5,126 bases of DNA from Simkania sp. (GTDB lineage Bacteria > Chlamydiota > Chlamydiia > Chlamydiales > Simkaniaceae): contig JANQJX010000231.1 in the NCBI GenBank assembly GCA_028281425.1, forward strand, positions 1 to 5,126. Reading direction: 5' to 3'. Position numbers and translations under genes: made by a program. Below are positions 1 to 5,126 of this stretch, piece after piece. Below the pieces are notes generated by a model, which made no database searches, was not told where the DNA came from, and worked only from the letters and a program-made list of their open reading frames with translations. The stretch's first letter is position 1, and each line of letters starts with the position of its first letter.

Positions 1-138
1 ATTTTTGAAGGGGTCCATCTCCTCCTTCAAAAAGGCAAGTCTAAGGTAAAAGAAACGGTGCTGAATTTGAATCCGACTAAAAGACATATACTGATGATAT
101 TAGGAGAACCGTTTGAAAAAATCTATTTATCAGGATGA
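1..138 (+). CDS. C-terminal fragment of a plus-strand protein, possibly an IS transposase
   Basis: The plus strand is open in frame 1 from the window edge to a TGA at 136-138, giving 45 residues that begin IFEGVHLLLQKG and end ILGEPFEKIYLSG. The start lies outside the window. I do not recognise the protein with certainty. The combination of an FEGVHLL-like segment and a short tail with LG, then a K-x-Y-x-SG ending, resembles my recollection of the C-termini of some DDE (IS4-like) transposases, and the stop is followed at once by a GC-richer motif that could be an element end. This is inference from memory. The gene would converge on the serpin gene, whose stop is about 240 bases away. The fragment could also be a remnant of a degraded gene or a chance open frame. 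Confidence 0.42.
   Translation: MFEGVHLLLQKGKSKVKETVLNLNPTKRHILMILGEPFEKIYLSG
2..33. repeat. Inverted repeat, perfect 10-bp arms
   Basis: TTTTTGAAGG at 2-11 is the exact reverse complement of CCTTCAAAAA at 24-33, with 12 bases between; a G-U and a G-C pair can extend the stem inward. The T-run is on the 5' side and the A-run on the 3' side when read on either strand, which is the reverse of an intrinsic terminator, so I do not call it one. It lies inside the partial reading frame and may be coincidental. Confidence 0.4.
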
Positions 139-156
139 AGGGTGCGGAATGTGGGG
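139..156. mobile_element. Possible right end of an insertion sequence
   Basis: The stop codon of the partial gene is followed within a few bases by GGGTGCGGAATGTGGGG (140-156), which stands out in G content from the AT-rich sequence after it. A terminal inverted repeat placed immediately after a transposase stop is common in IS elements. No second copy of this motif, and no target duplication, can be seen because the other end would be outside the window. The call is an inference that depends on the transposase guess. Confidence 0.22.
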
Positions 157-377
157 TAAAAGAAAAAATATATCCAAAACGAAGTTCCATTGATGATCTA
201 CATCCATAAACAATCTTTTTTGAGTCAAAACTTAGGCAACTCTAAAGAGAAAATAGATCGTACTCCGAGGGATAAGTGGCAAACTTGAAGCTGAAGGGAT
301 CTTTCACATTATGCTTACAAAGCAAAGATTCGGTAGCAACACACAAAGTTCAATGAGTGATACAAGAATCTCAAATT
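157..377. other. Intergenic stretch with no supported gene
   Basis: These 221 bases separate the partial plus-strand gene from the end of the serpin gene. Only very short frames are present, such as a 33-codon plus-strand frame from 311 to 412 that overlaps the serpin end and a 25-codon minus-strand frame; neither has a convincing ribosome binding site. No tRNA-like fold or clear intrinsic terminator was found for the convergent genes. A small TTGCTT/AAGCA hairpin near 310-326 lacks a following T-tract. The stretch could be decayed sequence next to a mobile element. Confidence 0.5.
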
Positions 378-1913
378 TTAAGAAGAGGTCAAAAGTCCCT
401 TCTGACTTTTAATCGCTCCTCTAAAGAGAGTCATTCCTTCAAAGCGAATGAAGAAAATAAAAGGTTGATCTAATGTAAAGGAAGGGAGAGAGCAAAGACC
501 TCTTGTGGTTAAATAAGTGACCGCAGCAGCTTTTGTTCCCTTTTCATCACATTGTATCCGACTCTTTTGAATAATTTCGTCGATTTCATTTCCATCAAAC
601 TTGATAAGTGCAGGAAAATTTTTAAATCCAAACTCCTTTTCTAAAAGCGGTTTAAGCATTGTTATTTCTGTCCTAATATCTATTTTTGGCATTTTAAGAA
701 TCAGCTCTTTCTGAGATTGATGGACTTTTGAAAAGCATTCTTTTAAAAACTGCTCATCTTCTAGCTTATTTTCTAAATGATTAATGTTTTTTCTTCTTTT
801 AGGTACAAAGATAACAAAAGAGCATTTTTTTAAATCTTTGGTTTGATAAGCTTGCTCAATTATTGTAAAAGGAAAAGATGGATCTTCGATTTCACAAAAA
901 CCCATGTTCGCTTGCTTCTTCATAAATTGAACGTCAGTCTCCTTTCCATCAATGCCATAAAAAGGCCGTTCCCCTAAAAACTTAAATTCATTTTCCCAAA
1001 GTCCCTTAAAGCAGGTCACATTGATCAACATATCGCCATTTGGCTCACTATTTAAAATCTGTTGAATCACCCCTTTTGTTTTTTGTTTTACAAAGGCATT
1101 GATCTCTTTCTTGTTATGAGGCAGATATTCAGCTTTAAAAAATTTTCGCATCAGAGCAGAAAACTCAGGAAGAATTTGCTTTTTATCAGCTACAATGGCT
1201 GTGTTAATTTGAATTTCTGGTTGTTTGGATTCAACGGCTTCTTGAAGGATGCTTGAAAGACCTTGATAGATCTTTTCTATAGGCATGTTTTGTAATCCCA
1301 ACTTATGAATCACCTTTTGCTGATCTTTTGCTTCGGCAAGGCCAGCGAGTATTATAATCACGAGGCAAAAAAGACTGCTTCCCGAAACAGCATAAGAGGT
1401 GTTTAACTTCTGAAGTTCTCTGACCAAAAGAGCGTTTTGGTTTTCTATAGCACTTAGAATTTGTTCTTTCTCTTTTTCTGAAATTATCACCTCACTTAAA
1501 TCATGACTTGTCACCAATGAAGCATTTTTAAAAATAGACGAAAAAAAAGGGGCAACCACATTTTCAATCACGGCTAAGAGATAAATAGCTCCATAATTTA
1601 ATGCTGGAAAAAGGGGAAAAACACGCCCAAAAAGAGGGGTTTTCCGAAGCACTTCCATTGCCAAAACAGTCCCTCCTGTTTTGAGATAGGGATGATGAAT
1701 CATTTTCCCTATTATATGATCAAAAAGAGAAAAAATCAATCCATTGAGTCCTCCTAAAAAAGCTTCTTTCATGAAAGTCATCTCAACAACCTCACGCGAT
1801 AAAATATCTCCTACAGCTCCTACAAAAAAATAGGCAATGGGTTTCAAGCCTCTTTGCATAGGAATGGGAAGTTGCTCAATAGAAGTATTTATAGAAGAAA
1901 GAAAACTAGACAT
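378..1913 (-). CDS. Serpin-family protein with hydrophobic N-terminal extension
   Basis: The 511-residue protein has a serpin core from about residue 150 to 503. Serpins trap serine or cysteine proteases by inserting a cleaved reactive loop into a beta-sheet. Visible landmarks are the helix A/B region (SGSSLFC, 177-183, then LAGLAEAKDQQKVIHKLGL), the INAFVKQKTKG block (271-281), strand 3A with the breach tryptophan (INVTCFKGLWENEF, 297-310; W306), VIFVPK (367-372), LKMPKIDIR (406-414), the hinge EKGTKAAAVT (457-466) and the C-terminal DQPFIFFIR (482-490). The hinge has Thr at P14 and small residues at P12-P10, as in inhibitory serpins. By length comparison with alpha-1-antitrypsin, P1-P1' is Leu473-Cys474. 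Residues 1-150 are extra and hydrophobic (about 25-38, 51-68 and 98-128), suggesting membrane attachment; there is no classical cleavable signal peptide. The ATG has a GGGAG site 7 bases upstream and an in-frame TAA two codons before it. The serpin call is from motifs; target and location are inferred. Confidence 0.88.
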   Translation of the reverse strand: MSSFLSSINTSIEQLPIPMQRGLKPIAYFFVGAVGDILSREVVEMTFMKEAFLGGLNGLIFSLFDHIIGKMIHHPYLKTGGTVLAMEVLRKTPLFGRVFPLFPALNYGAIYLLAVIENVVAPFFSSIFKNASLVTSHDLSEVIISEKEKEQILSAIENQNALLVRELQKLNTSYAVSGSSLFCLVIIILAGLAEAKDQQKVIHKLGLQNMPIEKIYQGLSSILQEAVESKQPEIQINTAIVADKKQILPEFSALMRKFFKAEYLPHNKKEINAFVKQKTKGVIQQILNSEPNGDMLINVTCFKGLWENEFKFLGERPFYGIDGKETDVQFMKKQANMGFCEIEDPSFPFTIIEQAYQTKDLKKCSFVIFVPKRRKNINHLENKLEDEQFLKECFSKVHQSQKELILKMPKIDIRTEITMLKPLLEKEFGFKNFPALIKFDGNEIDEIIQKSRIQCDEKGTKAAAVTYLTTRGLCSLPSFTLDQPFIFFIRFEGMTLFRGAIKSQKGLLTSS

Positions 1914-1920
1914 GCTTTAA

Positions 1921-1926
1921 CTCCCT
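1921..1926 (-). promoter_or_regulatory. Ribosome binding site of the serpin gene
   Basis: AGGGAG on the minus strand lies 7 bases before the ATG at 1911-1913. It is the best Shine-Dalgarno match of the three complete genes and fixes the start, together with the in-frame stop two codons upstream of the ATG. It implies efficient independent initiation. Confidence 0.72.
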
Positions 1927-1981
1927 GAAAAAATCGTTAGAAAATCGCCTGCAAGTTTCTCATATTCACACTAAACTCTCC

Positions 1982-2009
1982 ATTAAAATCATATTTTTAA
2001 CTCAAACAA
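1982..2009 (-). promoter_or_regulatory. Weak candidate promoter for the serpin gene
   Basis: In the 113-base gap after nadE, the minus strand has TTGTTT (2004-2009) and TTTAAT (1982-1987) separated by 16 bases, matching the sigma70 consensus 3 of 6 and 5 of 6. The region is AT-rich, so such matches arise easily. Read-through from nadE is the alternative, since I see no intrinsic terminator after the nadE stop. Confidence 0.22.
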
Positions 2010-2026
2010 AGATTCTTTCGAAAAAA

Positions 2027-3667
2027 CTAAAGCCACCCTTGAACAAGAGGATAGTAACATCCAACGCCAAAAGATTTTTTTGAAATACGCAAGATAGGAG
2101 GTCCTTGTCTTCTTTTATATTCAGCAGCATGAATCCGCTGAACCAAATCAATGACAAGCTCATTTGGAATGCCATATTTTTCTGCAACCTCACCAATAGA
2201 CAAATAATTTTCTACATAGCCTTCTAAAAGGTTATCAATCACTCCATATTCAGGAAGGGAGTCAAGATCGATCTGATCTAATTTGAGTTCAGCTGAAGGA
2301 GGTCTTTCAATAATAGATTTCAAAATAATTGTTTTTTCTTCTTTCTCATTGATATAGCGACAAAGATTATAAACCTGTGTTTTGGTCACATCAGCAATCA
2401 CTCCAAGCCCCCCACACATATCTCCATAAAGGGTTGAATAGCCCAGGGCAAGTTCACTTTTATTTCCCGTACTAAGAACGATATAACCATGCTTATTTGA
2501 TAAGGCCATCAAAATCATTCCTCGGATACGTGATTGCAAATTCTCTTCTGTCACATCTTTTTCTTTATGGAAAAAATGAGGTTCTAACAGTTTCAGAAAA
2601 GATTCAAAAGGCTTTTCGATAGAAATTTCTTTGTAAGCAATTCCCAAATTTTTTGCGAGCTCCCTTCCATCACTGCGGCTTATTTCTCTTGTAAACCGAG
2701 AAGGCATTCCAATTCCGATAACATTTTCTTTCCCAAGAGCTTTTGTTGCAATATAAGAGACAAGAGCCGAATCAATTCCTCCTGAAATTCCTAAACAAGC
2801 TTTTTTAAATCCCAATTTAAAAAAATAATCTTTAACTCCTAGAACCAATGCTTCGAGAAGGTTATTCATCATATTGTATCTAAAAGGGCATGAACAAACA
2901 CAGGCCGTAAGATCCACTAACATCTCATCTTCATGAAACCCTTTTGCTAGATGAATAAGTTCTCCTTTTTCATTGACATGAATGCTATACCCATCGAAAA
3001 TGAGAGGGCCATTTGCACCCACCTGGCAGCATAGAATGACCGGACAGTTTAACGTTTTTGCCGCTTTTGCACAAACACTCACTCGGATATCAGGTTTTTG
3101 AAATTGGTAAGGAGAAGCTGTCAAATTGAGGAGGAGATCGGGCTTTAAAGGCTTAAGAGCTAAAATAGGATCTCTCTTATAACGAGTATAAGAAACATAG
3201 CCCGCATGTTGCCAAATATCTTCACAAATGATCACCCCGATTTTCTTGCCTCGAATATTCCAAATTCGCACTCCTTCTCCTGGCTCAAAATAACGCCTTT
3301 CATCGAAAACATCATAAGTTGGCAAGAGACATTTATCTTGAAATCCAATCACATGTTGATCATAAATGATGGCCGCACTATTGTGCAGATGTTTTTCCCC
3401 TTCAGATAAGGTTCGCCTTGCTAGCCCAACAATAACGACCAATCCTTTGGAGGCTTTAGCAATGCTCTCTAAATGCAACTCCATCGCATCGATAAAAGAG
3501 CGATGATAGACCAAGTCATCAGGAGGGTAGCCGCAAATCGTCAGTTCGGGAAAAATGATGATATCGACTTTTTTTTTCCGTCCATTTTCAATGCTCTTTA
3601 AAATTTTATTTGTATTTCCATCTAAATCTCCCACAATGGGATTGAGTTGCACGACTAAAACTTTCAT
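2027..3667 (-). CDS. nadE: Glutamine-dependent NAD+ synthase
   Basis: The enzyme makes NAD+ from deamido-NAD+, ATP and glutamine in the cytoplasm, the last step of NAD+ synthesis. The 546-residue length fits the two-domain glutamine-using type. Residues 1 to about 260 form a nitrilase-like glutaminase domain with the expected triad: E41 in FPELTICGYPP, K112 in DKCLLPTYDVFDE and C148 in IICEDIW. Residues about 265-546 form the ATP-pyrophosphatase synthase domain, with the P-loop SGGIDS (295-300), the LSTGNKSELALGYSTLYGD block (398-416), ERPPSAEL (454-461) and KRRQGPP (518-524). All key residues are present, so it should be active. The start is 3 bases after the nqrF stop and in the same frame, with only a weak TTTGGA site 9 bases upstream, so translation probably depends on coupling to nqrF. 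Chlamydiaceae are not known to encode this enzyme and take NAD+ or precursors from the host, which makes its presence in a chlamydial context informative. Confidence 0.97.
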   Translation of the reverse strand: MKVLVVQLNPIVGDLDGNTNKILKSIENGRKKKVDIIIFPELTICGYPPDDLVYHRSFIDAMELHLESIAKASKGLVVIVGLARRTLSEGEKHLHNSAAIIYDQHVIGFQDKCLLPTYDVFDERRYFEPGEGVRIWNIRGKKIGVIICEDIWQHAGYVSYTRYKRDPILALKPLKPDLLLNLTASPYQFQKPDIRVSVCAKAAKTLNCPVILCCQVGANGPLIFDGYSIHVNEKGELIHLAKGFHEDEMLVDLTACVCSCPFRYNMMNNLLEALVLGVKDYFFKLGFKKACLGISGGIDSALVSYIATKALGKENVIGIGMPSRFTREISRSDGRELAKNLGIAYKEISIEKPFESFLKLLEPHFFHKEKDVTEENLQSRIRGMILMALSNKHGYIVLSTGNKSELALGYSTLYGDMCGGLGVIADVTKTQVYNLCRYINEKEEKTIILKSIIERPPSAELKLDQIDLDSLPEYGVIDNLLEGYVENYLSIGEVAEKYGIPNELVIDLVQRIHAAEYKRRQGPPILRISKKSFGVGCYYPLVQGWL

Positions 3668-3670
3668 GGT

Positions 3671-4948
3671 TTATGATCCAAAATCATCTAGAATAATATT
3701 TTCTTTTTCGACCCCATAGGCATCGAGAAGCTCCAAAACGCTCTTATTGTGAAGTGGGGGGCCGCAAACATAAAAACGCATCTTATCTATACTTTCGACT
3801 TCCTTTTCTAATTCCCCTTCAAATGCCTTATACAAAAAATTGGTTTTTTGGGGATCTTTTATCGGCCACCCTAAATCTTTATCTTCTGATGTAGGTTCTG
3901 AAAGGACAAGTTTATAATCAAAATTCTCAAATTGTTTCGCAAGAGATTCGTACTCTTCTTGATAGATATTTTCTTTAAGAGAACGGGCTCCATACCAAAG
4001 AGTGACCTTGCGTTTTGTTTTTTTTGTGAGAAAAAGGTCTAAAATATGACTTCGTGCAAAAGAAGCACCTGCGCCCCCGATTAAAAAAACCAAATCTTTT
4101 TCATCTTCAATCATATGCGATTGCCCAAAAGGACCAAAAAACTCAATCTTATCACCGGATTTTAAAGAAAAAAGATAAGAAGAACAAATCCCCCAAGGAA
4201 TTTTTGAACTGACTTTTCCCTTTAAAATAGGAGGTGTTGCAATTCGTACATTAAATTTTAAAAGTCCCTTTTCATCTGGATACGAAGCCATCGAATAGGC
4301 TCGAATCACTTCTTTATCTCCTCTTTCAAAAGCGATCTTTTTATCAAAAAAACCGCATATCTTCCAATCCTTTTGATATTGAATCCCGATTGTTTTTATC
4401 CAATCGCTTGTATTTGTATGATAACTCGGCACATTAAATTGCATATAATCACCTGGAAGATACCCAATCTCTTGAGAATTTTTTGTTTTAAAGACAAGTT
4501 CTTTAATGAATGTCGCAACATTTTCATTTGAAATCACAATCCCCTGATATTTTTGAAGCGTCAGTAATGTTTCAGGAATTTCAATTTGTAAATTCCCTTT
4601 CACTTTAAGCTGACAAGAAAGGCGCCACCCTTCTTTGAGCTCTTTAGGCGAAAAAGTGGCCCGATCTGTCTCTAAAATGGTCTCAGCTCCTTTCAAAACA
4701 CGCACAAAACACTGTTTACAGGTGGCTTTTCCCCCACAAGGAGAGGGAAGGGAAATTCCCTCATCGGCAAGGATAAACAAAAGGGATTTTCCTCCTTCCA
4801 CTTTTTTTGTCAAAGAAGGAACACCATTGATCCCAATTTCGCAAAAATCATTGGAAATAAGTCTCTTTTTAACATAGAGAATCATGATAGCTAAAAAGAG
4901 TCCAATGAGAGTAAATATCAAAACACTTAAAACAATCAGCTCAATCAT
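3671..4948 (-). CDS. nqrF: Na+-translocating NADH:quinone reductase subunit F
   Basis: NqrF is the electron input subunit of the Na+-pumping NADH:quinone reductase in the inner membrane: it oxidises NADH and passes electrons through FAD to a 2Fe-2S centre. The 425-residue protein has one N-terminal membrane helix (about 4-25) followed by basic residues. Next comes a ferredoxin domain with ligands C71, C77, C80 and C112 (C-x5-C-x2-C-x31-C), then a ferredoxin-reductase module with the FAD motif RAYS (216-219), the NADH-binding GGAGASF (291-297) and CGPP (395-398), ending in LDDFGS. All cofactor residues are intact. Blocks such as KFNVRIATPP, PWGICSSYLFSLK and WYGARSLKENIYQEEYE agree with my memory of Chlamydia NqrF and are the main basis for assigning the phylum. 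The ATG is the first possible start, because an in-frame TAA lies five codons upstream; only a weak AAGAAG directly abuts it. No other nqr subunit gene is in the window, which fits chlamydial genomes where nqrF sits apart from nqrA-E. Confidence 0.97.
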   Translation of the reverse strand: MIELIVLSVLIFTLIGLFLAIMILYVKKRLISNDFCEIGINGVPSLTKKVEGGKSLLFILADEGISLPSPCGGKATCKQCFVRVLKGAETILETDRATFSPKELKEGWRLSCQLKVKGNLQIEIPETLLTLQKYQGIVISNENVATFIKELVFKTKNSQEIGYLPGDYMQFNVPSYHTNTSDWIKTIGIQYQKDWKICGFFDKKIAFERGDKEVIRAYSMASYPDEKGLLKFNVRIATPPILKGKVSSKIPWGICSSYLFSLKSGDKIEFFGPFGQSHMIEDEKDLVFLIGGAGASFARSHILDLFLTKKTKRKVTLWYGARSLKENIYQEEYESLAKQFENFDYKLVLSEPTSEDKDLGWPIKDPQKTNFLYKAFEGELEKEVESIDKMRFYVCGPPLHNKSVLELLDAYGVEKENIILDDFGS

Positions 4949-4997
4949 CTTCTTGGATTATGCTTAATGGGACTGCCTTGAATTGGAAAATCATCGT

Positions 4998-5019
4998 CTA
5001 AAGGATCTTTTGTCCTTAG
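4998..5019 (-). promoter_or_regulatory. Small hairpin at the predicted 5' end of the nqrF-nadE transcript
   Basis: CTAAGGA (5019-5013) and TCCTTTAG (5005-4998) on the minus strand can pair with one bulged base around a 7-base loop. If transcription starts near 5018, this stem would form almost at the RNA 5' end, where such stems can stabilise messages. The stem is short and may be fortuitous. Confidence 0.25.
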
Positions 5020-5024
5020 GCCTT

Positions 5025-5053
5025 AAGATAAGTCGCATCTCTTTTGTTTTCAA
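5025..5053 (-). promoter_or_regulatory. Candidate sigma70-type promoter of the nqrF-nadE operon
   Basis: The minus strand carries TTGAAA (5048-5053; 5 of 6 to the -35 consensus), exactly 17 bases, then TATCTT (5025-5030; 4 of 6 to the -10 consensus). The predicted start, near 5018, would give a leader of about 70 bases before the nqrF ATG. AT tracts lie upstream (for example 5081-5094 and 5108-5119) and could aid polymerase binding or bend the DNA. This is the best-scoring pair I found upstream of nqrF, but it is judged by eye. Confidence 0.5.
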
Positions 5054-5059
5054 AGGTCT

Positions 5060-5126
5060 ATGAATTTTCGGCTTTCGCAATTTTTGAAAAAAAATCTCAG
5101 TTTATCCGAAAAATTTTTCAGTTCAA
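5060..5126 (+). CDS. Possible N-terminus of a divergent gene, truncated by the window
   Basis: An ATG at 5060-5062 opens a plus-strand frame that runs to the window edge for 22 codons, reading MNFRLSQFLKKNLSLSEKFF and onward. The peptide is basic and could form an amphipathic helix. AAAGG lies 3 bases before the ATG, closer than ideal. No family can be assigned from so few residues. Against it, the minus strand is also open here (GAA at 5124 to a TGA at 5050-5052), which could be the tail of a gene upstream of nqrF. If this plus-strand gene is real, its ribosome binding site sits beside the -35 box of the nqrF promoter and the two genes are divergently transcribed. Confidence 0.28.
   Translation, partial: MNFRLSQFLKKNLSLSEKFFSS

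Noticed and set aside
311..412. 33-codon basic open frame on the plus strand
   Set aside because: It is short, lacks a ribosome binding site and overlaps the end of the serpin gene in antisense.
240..429. 11-base direct repeat CTCTAAAGAGA at 240-250 and 419-429
   Set aside because: There are only two copies, one of them inside coding sequence. The motif is short and low in complexity, so chance is the simplest explanation.
1062..1256. 64-codon plus-strand open frame
   Set aside because: It lies wholly antisense to conserved serpin-core sequence, and its peptide has no recognisable features.
2008..2029. Possible intrinsic terminator after nadE
   Set aside because: There is a T-run and a short TTTCGAAA palindrome, but no GC-rich stem followed by a T-tract.
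2002..2196. 64-codon minus-strand open frame
   Set aside because: It overlaps the conserved nadE 3' end in another frame, so it is a shadow of that gene.
3206..3409. 67-codon plus-strand open frame
   Set aside because: It is antisense to the nitrilase domain of nadE, including the catalytic Cys region, with no sign of independent coding.
4635..4877. 80-codon plus-strand open frame
   Set aside because: It is antisense to the NqrF 2Fe-2S domain; the codons are explained by the conserved cysteine motif on the other strand.

Overview
The window looks like a piece of an AT-rich genome from the phylum Chlamydiae, most likely an environmental or 'Chlamydia-related' lineage rather than Chlamydia itself. 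The strongest evidence is the NqrF protein. Its N-terminal anchor, its ferredoxin domain and several internal blocks (for example IATPP, WYGARSLKENIYQEEYE and the C-terminal LDDFGS) match what I remember of chlamydial NqrF. Two other points argue against Chlamydiaceae: a glutamine-dependent NAD+ synthase, which that family is not known to have, and a possible insertion-sequence end. Genus cannot be decided from the sequence alone.

Layout. Three complete genes lie head to tail on the minus strand, in the order nqrF (4948 to 3671), nadE (3667 to 2027), then a serpin-like gene (1913 to 378). nqrF and nadE are separated by only 3 bases and are in the same frame (stop, one codon, start), so they are almost certainly one operon. 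A plausible sigma70-type promoter (TTGAAA, 17 bases, TATCTT) lies about 75 bases upstream of nqrF. The serpin gene follows nadE after 113 bases. It has a good ribosome binding site and may use its own weak promoter or be read through from nadE.

Edges. At the left edge, bases 1-138 on the plus strand are open and look like the last 45 codons of a protein truncated by the window, perhaps a transposase. A GC-richer motif just after the stop could be an insertion-sequence end. Bases 157-377 hold no gene I can support. At the right edge, a possible divergent gene starts at 5060 on the plus strand, but only 22 codons are visible.

How the genes work together. NqrF is the NADH-oxidising, FAD/2Fe-2S subunit of the sodium-pumping NADH:quinone reductase, and NadE makes NAD+ from its deamido precursor with glutamine nitrogen. 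The operon therefore joins NADH oxidation with supply of its cofactor. The third gene is the most unusual. It encodes a full-length serpin core with a well-formed inhibitory hinge and a predicted P1-P1' pair of Leu-Cys, fused to about 150 residues of hydrophobic N-terminal sequence. This suggests a membrane-tethered protease inhibitor, possibly aimed at a host or self protease.
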